Positions 14,647 through 23,589 of a stretch of DNA of 24,993 bases are shown piece by piece; the first letter of the stretch is position 1, and the number at the start of each line of letters is the position of its first letter. The stretch spans positions 1 to 24,993 of the forward strand of contig NZ_CAJPQR010000031.1 of assembly GCF_905372745.1 (NCBI RefSeq), read 5' to 3'. Under the pieces are notes generated by a model. The model did not search any database. It was given only the letters and a program-made list of their open reading frames with translations, and was not told where the DNA came from. Both the position numbers and the translations under genes were made by a program. The stretch is from an uncultured Campylobacter sp. (GTDB lineage Bacteria > Campylobacterota > Campylobacteria > Campylobacterales > Campylobacteraceae).

Positions 14647-15506
14647 GCTAAAAATATCTACTGCGCGATCAAATTTAGATGAATCTCCGTTAGGCTATAA
14701 ACGAAAAACGCCCAAGCCCCAATCCGTCACATATTCGTAGCGTAAAATTTAAATTAGAGCGACCAAGCCAAAAGATACGCGGCATCGGTTCGCACGCATA
14801 ATCAAAGCCTTTTCAAAGATAAATTTAGCCTCGATTTACCCGCGCCAAATAGCAAATTTATCAAACCCACAACCTTTAAAAAGGCAAGCTCGCTATTTTG
14901 CGAAGCTAGCAGAGCCGCTTTTATAAACGCCGTGCGTAAAACCGCTTTAAAATATATACCGATAATAGACAAAGGCGTTGCGCTAAAATATCATCTAAGA
15001 GAAACGACCAAGGCGATAAAAGCGGACGGCGCCATTAAAGACTACGCAAACGGCGGAGAAAAACGGCACAAGCAAAGAACAAACGATTTACGAACTTCGT
15101 CAAATAAGGCGCCGAGCAAATACAAACGACGACGAAGCAATAAGGCCTGACGATGAAGGAAGGCGGATTATCCTATAAATTTTTACCGAAAGTATAAATT
15201 ATATCTTAAAAATAAGCAAAAATCGGCGAGAATTTAAACAAATAAAAACTTCAAGTAAGCGCGATAAAAACTCGTATAAATTTGCACGGCGTCCTTGGGA
15301 ATAAAAGCGATTTTTCAAGCTCCCGTTTTAAAATCTCTTAATCGGGGCGGTTTTGCTAAACACTCTTAAGCCGCCATCTTTACGGGTTTTAGCTGATACC
15401 GGCGGCATAGGCGCGAGCAAATTTAGCCGCATAGGACGCGGCTTTTTTGACGCGGGCGCATTACCGGACGACCGCGAACGTATCAGACGGCGTTTTATCC
15501 GCCTCG
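14647..15506. other. 860-base gap with no convincing gene
   Basis: The gap separates hisG from the end of the GGDEF/EAL gene. One plus-strand frame is open from 14758 to 15150 (130 codons, ending SNKA-stop). Its codons look like those of this genome, but it has no start with a ribosome site until an internal ATG at 14932, and no family resemblance. It may be the remnant of a gene or chance. GGCGG (15346-15350) and CCGCC (15371-15375) form an inverted repeat. A terminator hairpin follows at 15426-15448. Confidence 0.55.
15426..15448 (+). terminator. Rho-independent terminator
   Basis: GCCGC (15426-15430) pairs with GCGGC (15438-15442) around a seven-base loop and is followed at once by six T residues (15443-15448). 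It faces rightward. The nearest recognised rightward gene, hisG, ends about 780 bases upstream. In the other direction the same hairpin is followed only by TAAATTTG and would be weaker. Confidence 0.6.
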
Positions 15507-17429
15507 CTACTCCAGCAGGCTATCTTGCGGTTCGCCTAGATAAAAGCCCTGAAATTCGTCCACGCCCAGGCGCACACAGGTGTCAAACACCTCTTTTGAG
15601 TGGACGAACTCGGCTATGACGGTGATGTCTAGCTGATTAGCAAAGGCTATGATCGCGCTAGCTATCGCCCGAGAATCCTCGCTAGAGTCTATATTTTTGA
15701 TGATCGAGCCGTCTATTTTGATGTAATCTGGCTTTAGCTTTAGGATATAGGAGAAGTTGCTATAACCCGAACCAAAATCATCTATGGCGATCTTTGCGCC
15801 CATCCTTCGCACGCGTTCGATAAATGCGCCGATACGCTCGATATTTTCTATATTTTCATCCTCTAGTATCTCAAATATCACCCTTGAGGCGATCTTGTAT
15901 CTGTTTAGCCTCTCGATGATAAACGCGCTCACGTCGCCGTCGGTCATATCTCGTCCGGATAAATTTACCGAGATGATGGCACTAGGCTTGTCTTTGATTA
16001 GCTTAAAGCTCTTTTCGATTAGCATCTTTTCGATATCGGTGTAGCGCTTGATGCGTTTTGAAACCTCTAAAAAAACGCTCGGCGAGATGATTTCAGAGCT
16101 ATTTTGGATACGGATTAGCGTTTCGTATTTTAGCACCTTGCCGTCTTTGTTAAATATCGGTTGATAAAACGGCACGATTTTATCATTTATTATAGCGTTT
16201 CGTATCATATTTGATCGCTTGATTTGCTCGGCGTATTGAGGAGTGTCGTCAATGTTTTTAAAGTAGCAAAAGAAATCCTTGCCGCTTTGCTTTGCAAACT
16301 CAAGCGCCGTCGTAGCTTTTTTAAACGTATCGGTCTCATCTAGCGCAAAGCCTACCGTACAGTAAATCTCTATCTCGATTTGCTCGCCTCCGTCTTTAGA
16401 CACGTCTATGACCAGCCCTTTTATGCTCTCTAAAAGCTCGCTTGCCAAATCCTCGTATCTATCTATGAAATAATCGGCGTTTTCGACTAGAGCAAACTGG
16501 TCAGGCCCCACGCGGTAAGCCGCCATGTCGTTATCGTTTGCGAATTTTCTAGCTATTTGCGCCATTTTAAGTAAAATTTGATCGCAAGCCTCGGCACCGA
16601 AGTAGTTATTCATCTTTCTAAACTCGTCTATATCCACGACTACGATTTTAGGACTCTTCATGGTCGCTACGTCGCGCTCCAAAGCCGTTTTGTTAGGTAG
16701 CCCCGTGAGCGCGTCGCTATATAGGCGCTTTTGCATCTCGGAGTTATTGGCTAGTAGCCTAGCGTTGGTTTTCATGAGAGAGATTTGACTGTTTTTGATA
16801 TTTCTAAAAAAGAGCCAATACTGAAACACGCAAATAAGCATCATAATAAGGGTAACTAAAACGGTATTTTTCATATTTACGGCAAGCCAAGTAAAAAAAC
16901 GCGGGTCGTCAAAGCCTGAAATTTTTACCGCGTGAACCATATCGTAGCCCAGTATCACGCCGTCGGTTTTTTTAAAATAGCAAACCTCGGCCTTATTATC
17001 CGCAATCAGGCGAATGCGCTTATAAACGCCCTTTTGCTCCAAATCCGCATGCGCCCTAGAGTCCATATCGCAAAATTTATAGGGTAAAATTTCGCCTATT
17101 AAATTAGGATGCTGCGAGCTGGCAAGCACCGTAAGTTCGTTTTTGTCTCCGGTTTGCTTAAATATCCAAGCAGGTACAGAATTAGCCGCTTCGGCGTACC
17201 TTTGAAACTCGTTTATATCGCGCTTGGCTACTTGTTTATAAATCATTTCTACTACGTTCATATATGCTTCGGCTTTAGCGTCTATGCCGATGTTTGAAGG
17301 GTAATTAACGGAGTCTTGAAATTTATTATAAAATATAAAACAAACGGCTATACACGAACATACCACAAGCACGACGATAGGTAAAACGAGGTAGCGAGTT
17401 GCCTTGCTCTTAGATTCTAAATTTTGCAT
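15507..17429 (-). CDS. Membrane-bound GGDEF-degenerate/EAL cyclic-di-GMP phosphodiesterase
   Basis: A 640-residue protein. Membrane helices at about 12-34 and 187-209 enclose a periplasmic sensor domain of about 150 residues that I cannot classify. The cytoplasmic GGDEF domain begins at DALTGLPN (239), but its active motif reads VGPDQF (307-312) in place of GGDEF, so cyclase activity is unlikely. The EAL domain (about 420-640) keeps the key acids and lysine: YETL with Glu436, NLSGRD with Asn489, FEILEDE with Glu520, DDFGSGYS with Asp550/551, YIKID with Lys571 and AEFVHS with Glu607. It should therefore break down cyclic-di-GMP, possibly with the GGDEF part sensing GTP. A monocistronic unit, with AAGAAGG before the start. 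Confidence 0.92.
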   Translation of the reverse strand: MQNLESKSKATRYLVLPIVVLVVCSCIAVCFIFYNKFQDSVNYPSNIGIDAKAEAYMNVVEMIYKQVAKRDINEFQRYAEAANSVPAWIFKQTGDKNELTVLASSQHPNLIGEILPYKFCDMDSRAHADLEQKGVYKRIRLIADNKAEVCYFKKTDGVILGYDMVHAVKISGFDDPRFFTWLAVNMKNTVLVTLIMMLICVFQYWLFFRNIKNSQISLMKTNARLLANNSEMQKRLYSDALTGLPNKTALERDVATMKSPKIVVVDIDEFRKMNNYFGAEACDQILLKMAQIARKFANDNDMAAYRVGPDQFALVENADYFIDRYEDLASELLESIKGLVIDVSKDGGEQIEIEIYCTVGFALDETDTFKKATTALEFAKQSGKDFFCYFKNIDDTPQYAEQIKRSNMIRNAIINDKIVPFYQPIFNKDGKVLKYETLIRIQNSSEIISPSVFLEVSKRIKRYTDIEKMLIEKSFKLIKDKPSAIISVNLSGRDMTDGDVSAFIIERLNRYKIASRVIFEILEDENIENIERIGAFIERVRRMGAKIAIDDFGSGYSNFSYILKLKPDYIKIDGSIIKNIDSSEDSRAIASAIIAFANQLDITVIAEFVHSKEVFDTCVRLGVDEFQGFYLGEPQDSLLE

Positions 17430-18039
17430 CGACCTTCTTTTGTAATTTTATCGCCATTTTATCATTATTTATTTAAGTTAATCATTAAAGCTAAAATTTA
17501 TAAAAATAATTTGCGCGGCAAAAAAGCAAAGCAAGAAAACGAGCGGGTAAAACGACTATGCAGGCGGCTGATTTTTCGTCGCTCTTTTTTGCGAGATTTA
17601 GGCGACTAGGCACCGTCGCTAAATTTTAAAGCTCCAAATTTACAAAGAAGCGCAAATAGGCTTAAATTTGACATTTTCAGGGTGCGGGTCTCGGTGAGTA
17701 AAATTTCGAGTTAAATTTGTAAATTTGATTAAATTTGACTTCAAATTTGATCATAAAACGACAAGGCGAAGTATCTTGCGATGAATTTAAATGTTGCGAC
17801 GAATTTACAAAAAAGCGTAAATAGGCTTAAATTTGACATTTTCAAGATGCGGGTCTCGGTGACTCAAATTTGCAAATTCAACTTCAAATTTGAACGTAAA
17901 ACGATAAGGCGAAGTATCGCGAGATGATTTTTCGAGCTTTGAAGCAAAATTGAGCGTGCGCTAGGCATATAGCCTGCGGAGCGAAAATTTTGCAAAATCT
18001 CGGAAAAGCGCTCGCGAGACAAGCCGTAGCAAGGCAAAT
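17430..18039. other. Intergenic region made largely of repeats
   Basis: No gene is visible in these 610 bases. The first 80 are AT-rich and should hold the promoter of the GGDEF/EAL gene. The middle is a tandem repeat, listed separately. The stretch 17945-18039, next to the end of mutS2, contains the small hairpin TAGGC-ATAT-GCCT-type element near 17962-17974 and a CG-rich piece, GAAAAGCGCTCGCGAG, partly shared with 24766-24790. Confidence 0.6.
17636..17927. repeat. Two diverged copies of an intergenic repeat
   Basis: Copy A covers 17636-17784 and copy B 17802-17927. The first 65 bases of each are nearly identical, including AGGCTTAAATTTGACATTTT and GCGGGTCTCGGTGA. Both end with an AAAACGAyAAGGCGAAGTAT block. 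Copy A contains the palindrome AAATTTGACTTCAAATTT (17731-17748); copy B keeps half of it. The spacer has ATGTTGCGACGAATTT, found again near 24816 as ATGTTGCGACGGAATTT. This marks a dispersed family in this genome. Confidence 0.8.
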
Positions 18040-20394
18040 TTACAGCCTTACTATCTGCGCTCCAAATCCCCCCTGCCCCGCCGGCGCGTCGAAAAACTCC
18101 TTCACGCTCGGATGTTCGCGCAAGAAATTTTTGACCGCGTAGGCGAGCTTGCCCGTGCCGATGCCGTGATACACCTGCACCTCATCAAAGCCCATCACTA
18201 GGCTATCTGAGATAAATTTATCCAGTTTTTGCACCGCTTCGTCCGCGCGCAGGCCGTGTAGATCGAGCGTGACGCTGGCGTTTTGCGGCTTTTGCACGCT
18301 TAGATTTATGCCTGATTTTTTCGGCGGGGCGGGCGTTTCGCCGCTGATTTTTAGCTGATTTATCGGCACGCGCATGCTCACGTTATCCGTTTGTATCACG
18401 GCGTCGTTTTTGCTAAGGCTTATCACGACGCCTTTGATCTTGCCGTATTTGACGCGGTCGCCGACCTTTAGCTCGGGCGGGGCGGAGATTTCGGGTTTTT
18501 GCACGGCGCGTTTGGCCTCGTTTGCGCGGTTTAGGGCACGCTGTTTTTCTTTGGTGTCGTCTAGATTTATCGCCCGTCTAGCCTCATTTATCGCCTTAAA
18601 ATACTCCCGCTCCAGCCGCGTTATAACCTCGTGCTGCTCGGCCTCGGCGCGCTCTTTTTGCTCTTTTAAATTTTCGATTAGGGAGTCTAGCTTTTGCTCT
18701 TTTTTCTCCGCACTTTCGAGCTTTTCTTTGAGCTGCACCTCTAAATTTAATGTCTTTGTGATGATTTCGTTTAGATTTTCTTTGTCTTCACCGTAGATTT
18801 TTTTCGCCTGGGCGACCAAATTTGCCGCGATGCCGTATCTAGCCGCGGTCTCAAAGGCGTATGATTTGCCGATCGTGCCTTTTAAAAACTCAAATTTAGG
18901 CCGCGAGTTTTCCTCGTCGTATAGCGCGGCGACGAGCTCTACGTCGGGGTTTTTGGCTAGCAGCATAGCAAGGCGCTTGTGGTGAGTGGTGATGATCATC
19001 TTGATATCCTGACCCATCAGCCGCTCGATCATCACGCCATACAGGCTCGCCGCCTCCTCAAAGTCCGTTCCAAGCTCGATCTCATCGACTCCTATGAGCA
19101 GATTTTTTTTCGTAAAAAGCTTGGAAAAATGCACCATACGTCCCGCAAAGGTCGAGATGTCGTTTTTCACGTTTTGCGGATCCTCGATGATGGCGTCAAA
19201 TTCCTTGAAATTTCCGATCTGCGATTTTTGCGCGTTTATGCGCATCGGCAGTAGGTATTTAGCTAGAAAGGCTGCGGCTATCAGCGATTTTAGCAGCATC
19301 GATTTACCGCCCGCGTTTACGCCGGTGATTAAAAGCACCTTTTTGCTAAAATCTATGCTGATACTTTTTGGATTTTTTAGCGCGGGGTGGGCGAAATTTG
19401 CTAGCTTTAAATTTGACCCGCCGCTTGGCAGTACAAACTCAAAATCCGCGCTTTTAGCCGTAAAAACCCGCGCGCAGTAGGCGTCAAACACGTCAAACGC
19501 GCCGTTTATAAATTTTAAAAACAGGAGGCCCTTGTGCATCGCGGAGCTAAAAATTTTGCAGTGTTCGTAGACGATTTCCTCTTTTTTATCCAGTAGCTCA
19601 CTTTGCTCTTTTTTGAGTTTTTGGATGTTTTCGGGCGCGACGTAGAAGTATCCGCCAGAGCTTCTAGCCACGACCGTGCCCTTTAGCACGTGGTTAAAAC
19701 CGCCTCGCACGAGCAGCGCCTCGACGGAGCTGATGTAGTGCACCTGTGTATCGACGAGGTATGGCGTGATGGATTTTGAGTAGATAAGGCGGCGCAGATC
19801 GGCGTCTATTTGCGCTCTTTTGGCGCTAAACGCGTCTCTGATACCGCCCAGGCGCTCGTCCACTTCGTCTTTTAGCTCGCCGTTTTTGTCAAATGAATTT
19901 GCGAGCTTTATCATCGGCTGCGGGATTTCTATTTTAGCGAGCCACTCGCCCAGTTTGCCTTCAAATTTGAGCGTTTTTAGGTAGGTAAAATAGCTAATAA
20001 TCTTGGCAAACTCGAAAATCTCGCTCACGTGTAGCGTGGCTTGTTTGCTAAGGCGCATAAGCGCGTCGTCTAGGTTTTGAGCCGGCGAGGGCGGGTCAAA
20101 CTGCTTTTGCGAGAGTTCTAAAATTTTCTCGTAATGCAGCCTGCTGTCGCCCGCCATAAAAAGCGGCTTTGGACGCGCTAAAAAGGAGTTAAACCTCTCC
20201 ATATAGCCTTGCAAGTCTAAAATTTTTATAAGCCGCTCAAAGCCTTCCGCATTTGTAAATTCTTTTTGCTCGCGGTGCGCCGCGGCATCCGAAACACCGC
20301 CGTTTTTTTGCTCGCACAAGACGTTGTTTTCGCGCCCGCCAGCCTCCCAAACGCCGCCTTGGGTTAAATTTTGGTTATCTTTAAAATTTCGCAA
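18040..20394 (-). CDS. mutS2: MutS2 ATPase/Smr nuclease
   Basis: MutS2 is a MutS relative lacking the mismatch-reading domain. It is linked to suppression of recombination, oxidative-damage repair and, in some bacteria, collided ribosomes. The 784 residues show a core/clamp region, Walker A GVNAGGKS (358-365), Walker B LLIGVDEIELGTD (432-444), a long coiled coil (about 530-640) and a C-terminal Smr domain (about 709-784) with LDLHGLRADEA and HGIGTGKL. The start is a TTG directly after the upstream gene's stop, with AAAGG eight bases before it. Residues 1-48 are an extension absent from the family core, which should begin near GFERLIKILDL. Its segment VWEAGGREN resembles the extension of MurC. 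Confidence 0.93.
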   Translation of the reverse strand: MRNFKDNQNLTQGGVWEAGGRENNVLCEQKNGGVSDAAAHREQKEFTNAEGFERLIKILDLQGYMERFNSFLARPKPLFMAGDSRLHYEKILELSQKQFDPPSPAQNLDDALMRLSKQATLHVSEIFEFAKIISYFTYLKTLKFEGKLGEWLAKIEIPQPMIKLANSFDKNGELKDEVDERLGGIRDAFSAKRAQIDADLRRLIYSKSITPYLVDTQVHYISSVEALLVRGGFNHVLKGTVVARSSGGYFYVAPENIQKLKKEQSELLDKKEEIVYEHCKIFSSAMHKGLLFLKFINGAFDVFDAYCARVFTAKSADFEFVLPSGGSNLKLANFAHPALKNPKSISIDFSKKVLLITGVNAGGKSMLLKSLIAAAFLAKYLLPMRINAQKSQIGNFKEFDAIIEDPQNVKNDISTFAGRMVHFSKLFTKKNLLIGVDEIELGTDFEEAASLYGVMIERLMGQDIKMIITTHHKRLAMLLAKNPDVELVAALYDEENSRPKFEFLKGTIGKSYAFETAARYGIAANLVAQAKKIYGEDKENLNEIITKTLNLEVQLKEKLESAEKKEQKLDSLIENLKEQKERAEAEQHEVITRLEREYFKAINEARRAINLDDTKEKQRALNRANEAKRAVQKPEISAPPELKVGDRVKYGKIKGVVISLSKNDAVIQTDNVSMRVPINQLKISGETPAPPKKSGINLSVQKPQNASVTLDLHGLRADEAVQKLDKFISDSLVMGFDEVQVYHGIGTGKLAYAVKNFLREHPSVKEFFDAPAGQGGFGAQIVRL

Positions 20395-20742
20395 TTATTC
20401 GCCTTTAAATTCGCAGCCATCAAGCGCGATCTTGACGCTGTTTAGTTCCTTTGCCGCGCGTTTTGCGACAAAAGAGGACGTACCGAACTCGTAGTTAAAT
20501 TTAGTGTTGTTTACGTCAAAATTTCCGCATTTTAGGGTTTTGCCTTGGTTAAAAAGCGCGACTAGCTCTAGCCTTTTGCCCTGCTCGCTTTCTAGCCTGG
20601 TCTCGTAAAAATATAGCGCCGCCGCGACAAAAATAACTGAAAAAGTGATGATAAATTTCGCCTTTTTGCTTAGCTTCTCGTCGCTCACGCTAAATATCGC
20701 GATCGCGGCAAGCACGCCTAAAAGTACGATTATGACCCTCAT
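20395..20742 (-). CDS. Small membrane protein between murC and mutS2
   Basis: A 115-residue protein with two hydrophobic helices (about 2-18, VIIVLLGVLAAIAIF, and 28-47, AKFIITFSVIFVAAALYFYE). A soluble domain of about 65 residues follows with two cysteines (LKCGNF and DGCEF) that could form a disulfide if it is periplasmic. I recognise no family; I recall an integral membrane protein of unknown role at this position in C. jejuni. It overlaps murC by four bases and is followed directly by the TTG of mutS2, so all three form one operon. Confidence 0.85.
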   Translation of the reverse strand: MRVIIVLLGVLAAIAIFSVSDEKLSKKAKFIITFSVIFVAAALYFYETRLESEQGKRLELVALFNQGKTLKCGNFDVNNTKFNYEFGTSSFVAKRAAKELNSVKIALDGCEFKGE

Positions 20743-22202
20743 GCGTCGCCTCGCAGCTGATATGTGATGTCGCCCGCGCCAAATCCTATAACCAGCCCGT
20801 CATCAAGCAAATTTTTCACGCCAAATTCGTCCGTAAAGACGATCCCTTCGCCCTCGCGCGCAACTTTTTGCGTCATCACTGGGTTGTAGCGCTTAAACTC
20901 CTCTTTTAAATTTATATCTATGGACGCCTCACCAGCAGCGTAAACCGGTAGGATAACTAGCTCGTCTATGCCGTCAAAACACTCCTTAAAGGCCTCTAAA
21001 TTTGCGCTCAGACGCGTAAATCTGTGCGGCTGAAAGATCGCCGTGATCTTGGTGATACCTAGCAGTTTGGCATACTCAAAGACTGATTGCAAAGTGGCCT
21101 TGATCTCGGTCGGATGGTGCGCGTAGTCGTCGATGAGTACGAATTTGCGGCTCGCGGTTAGGATATCGAAGCGCTTTTTGATACCTTTAAAATTTAGCAA
21201 ATTGTGCCTAATTTGCGCTAGAGAGGTTTCATTTAGCGCGGCTAAGATCGCAAGCGACGCGTCCACGGCGATATGCTCGCCCATGCCAAGCACTTCAAAT
21301 TTGCCTAAATTTTTTAGATTAAACGCAGTATAAGGCACGAAATCGCGCACGATCATACTAAGCTCGGTGATATCGACGCTCGGATAAAGGCGCACGGCGT
21401 CGAGCTTTAGCGTACCCAAAAACTCGTCCTCGGCGTTTATCACGCGCACCTTGGCTCGCTCCAAAAAGCCTCGATACGCCGCATGAAATTTCTCCAAATC
21501 ATAGCCGTAATGCTCCATATGCTCGGGCTCAGCGTTAGTCACGACGGCTAGATACGGGTTTGAGTTGAGAAAACTACTATCGCTCTCGTCGGCTTCAAAA
21601 ATGACGTTGTCGCAGGGCTCGTATTTCATATTTGAGCCAAACTGCTTACTGATTGCGCCGATGATGACCGAGCCCTCCACGAGGCTAGAGAGCATCGCCG
21701 AGGTCGTGCTTTTGCCGTGCGCGCCCGCCACCGAAAACACGCGCTTGCCCTCAAGCACCATCGGCAGAGCCTCTTTGCGCGATAGGCACTGCAAGCCTTT
21801 ACTTCGCGCTTCGACAAGCTCTATGTTATCGGGTTTTATCGCGGCCGAGTAGATGACGAAGTCCTGATCCTTTATCGCGGCTTTGCTGTGCGGCGTGATG
21901 ACGTCGATGCCCTGCGCTGCTAGCTCGCGCGTGGTCGGGCTTTCTTTGATGTCGCTACCGCTGATGATGAATCCCTTTTCGTGCAAAAACCGCGCGATCG
22001 CCGAGATACCGATACCGCCGATACCGATGAAATGGACCTTTTTACGCTCCTTTGCGCGCTTTATTTCATCCATGCTATCCGCTTGTTCGTTTAAATTTGA
22101 CTGCGCTAAATTTTCGCGACCCAAATTTGACGTGCCGCCCGCTTCTACCGTACGGTGAAGCCCGCTTGCTTGGTTAAAATTTCCTTGTTTTAAGTTTTCC
22201 AC
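20739..22202 (-). CDS. murC: UDP-N-acetylmuramate-L-alanine ligase
   Basis: MurC adds L-alanine to UDP-MurNAc with ATP, the first amino acid of the peptidoglycan stem. The core shows FIGIGGIGIS (UDP-substrate loop), VAGAHGKSTT (ATP P-loop) and IDDYAHHPTEIKA (C-terminal domain). The start is a GTG with AAGGA six bases upstream. The enzyme usually begins at about KKVHFIGIGG, so residues 1-52 are an extension; an internal ATG at about 22073 has a poorer ribosome site. The extension (LHRTVEAGGTSNLGREN) resembles that of MutS2 in the same operon. The total length of 487 residues is longer than usual because of it. Confidence 0.95.
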   Translation of the reverse strand: MENLKQGNFNQASGLHRTVEAGGTSNLGRENLAQSNLNEQADSMDEIKRAKERKKVHFIGIGGIGISAIARFLHEKGFIISGSDIKESPTTRELAAQGIDVITPHSKAAIKDQDFVIYSAAIKPDNIELVEARSKGLQCLSRKEALPMVLEGKRVFSVAGAHGKSTTSAMLSSLVEGSVIIGAISKQFGSNMKYEPCDNVIFEADESDSSFLNSNPYLAVVTNAEPEHMEHYGYDLEKFHAAYRGFLERAKVRVINAEDEFLGTLKLDAVRLYPSVDITELSMIVRDFVPYTAFNLKNLGKFEVLGMGEHIAVDASLAILAALNETSLAQIRHNLLNFKGIKKRFDILTASRKFVLIDDYAHHPTEIKATLQSVFEYAKLLGITKITAIFQPHRFTRLSANLEAFKECFDGIDELVILPVYAAGEASIDINLKEEFKRYNPVMTQKVAREGEGIVFTDEFGVKNLLDDGLVIGFGAGDITYQLRGDA

Positions 22203-22558
22203 TCGTTTTCCTTGCTGGTTCCTAAAATACCAAATCCCGCGCCCAAGTCTGCGGCTTTAGGCTTATTTTACCCGCAAACGGCATATCTTTTAGCGCCTCG
22301 CCGCTTGCCGTTACGCTTAAAGTTCGCGTGATTTTTCTTTAAATTTATTAGTCCGATTTTAGCGAAAATGAAATATCAAGACGCTGAAAAGGCGAAATTT
22401 ACGCGAGTTAGTCGTTTAAAATCGGCAAGGCACTAACCGCCCGAATTTGGCGCAAAGGGTTTGCGTTAAATTTAGCTCCAAATTTAGCCGCTCTCTAGCA
22501 AGCCGGGTTCGCCAAAATCAGAAAAAGCGCTTAGCTAAAACGGGCTCTTTTAGGCATT
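22203..22558. other. Intergenic region, 356 bases
   Basis: No gene is seen on either strand. It lies upstream of murC and downstream of the YjbR gene, both read leftward, so it should hold the murC promoter and any terminator of the tag-YjbR unit. I could not pick either out with confidence. Confidence 0.5.
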
Positions 22559-22915
22559 TTACCGCGTCAGCTCAAAGCTAAGATCTATCAGATCCTCCAC
22601 CTGCCCCGGCGCGATTTTGGAGCTTAAATTTACGCTGATCCAGTGTTTTTTATTCATATGATAGGCGGGCAAAATTTGCTCCCCGTCGCGCAAAATCGCC
22701 GCGAGATCAGGCTTGCATTTTAGATTTAGTATCTCTAGCTCCTGCGCGCTTTTAAGCCCAAATTTACCGCCGTCCACGCGCATAAAAACGGCGAACCATT
22801 TTTGGTTTTTCGCGTGGCGAAACACGGCAAATTCGGGGTGCTTGTCAAACACCCGCTCGCCCTGCGCGCCGAATTTCTCCTCGATATAGCTAAAAACTCG
22901 CTTCCGTGCGGGCAT
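22559..22915 (-). CDS. MmcQ/YjbR-family protein
   Basis: A 118-residue protein of the YjbR (MmcQ) family, small double-wing DNA-binding-like proteins of unknown role. Family features are the N-terminal helix VFSYIEEKFGAQGERVF, the strand pair FRHAKNQKWFAVFMRV, LKCKPDL and YHMNKKHWISVNL. Two adjacent ATG codons overlap the stop of tag. I chose 22915 because AAGGAGG ends six bases before it; 22918 and 22939 are other in-frame starts. Coupling to tag hints at DNA repair or nucleotide work, but that is an inference from position only. Confidence 0.88.
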   Translation of the reverse strand: MPARKRVFSYIEEKFGAQGERVFDKHPEFAVFRHAKNQKWFAVFMRVDGGKFGLKSAQELEILNLKCKPDLAAILRDGEQILPAYHMNKKHWISVNLSSKIAPGQVEDLIDLSFELTR

Positions 22916-23517
22916 CATCCGCCTCCTTTGCAAAAGCAAGCGTCCAGATGATCATCCACTACGCCCGCGCTTTGCAAAAATGCATAGACGCTCGTGGGTC
23001 CCAGAAATTTAAATCCGCGCTTTTTCATCTCTTTTGCGATAAACTCCGCAAGCGGCGTGGTAGCGGGGACTTGTTTTATGTTTTCATAGTGATTTATGAT
23101 GGGCTTGCCGTCAAATTCTGGATCAAATTTAGGCAGTAGATAGCCCCAAAGATAGTCGTAAAAGCTGCCAAAATCGCTCACGACGGCGAGGAATGCGCGG
23201 GCATTTGCGGCAAGCGAGTTTAGCTTTAGGCGGTTTCTGATGAGTGCTGGATTTTGCATAAATTTCGCCGTCTGCTCCTCGCCGTAGAGCGAAATTTTGT
23301 GCGCGTCAAATCCGTCAAACGCCGCTCGCATCGCCTCGCGCTTAAGTAGCACGGCATGCCACGATATGCCCGCCTGAAAGCCCTCCAAAATTATAAGCTC
23401 GAAAAATTTCGCATCATCCTTTATAAGCTTGCCCCACTCCCGGTCGTGATATACGCGCTCCAGCTCGCTTTTCTCCGCCCAGTCGCAGCGGATTTTGGTT
23501 TTTTGAGCGTCTTTCAA
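22915..23517 (-). CDS. tag: 3-methyladenine DNA glycosylase I
   Basis: Tag removes 3-methyladenine from alkylated DNA, starting base-excision repair. The 200 residues carry the family's zinc ligands at the two ends: Cys11 in RCDWA and His24 in VYHDREWG, then the late DDHLDACFC. The base-binding segment EGFQAGISWHAVLLKRE is also typical. The start is a TTG with AAAGG upstream. The ligand at the C-terminus sits in a slightly unusual CFC context, but length and order match the family. The stop overlaps the YjbR start. Confidence 0.95.
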   Translation of the reverse strand: MKDAQKTKIRCDWAEKSELERVYHDREWGKLIKDDAKFFELIILEGFQAGISWHAVLLKREAMRAAFDGFDAHKISLYGEEQTAKFMQNPALIRNRLKLNSLAANARAFLAVVSDFGSFYDYLWGYLLPKFDPEFDGKPIINHYENIKQVPATTPLAEFIAKEMKKRGFKFLGPTSVYAFLQSAGVVDDHLDACFCKGGG

Positions 23518-23589
23518 ATTTAAGCCTTTAGATAAATTTTAGAGATTGTAGCGAAATTTGGGTTAAGCAAAGGCTTTTGACGATTAAAT

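Noticed and set aside
14932..15150. A 72-residue basic protein gene
   Set aside because: It has no ribosome site and no family likeness. The frame opens well before its ATG, so at most it is a remnant.
18374..19480. Rightward Ser/Phe-rich frames
   Set aside because: They are antisense to the coiled-coil and ATPase parts of mutS2, whose motifs are clear.
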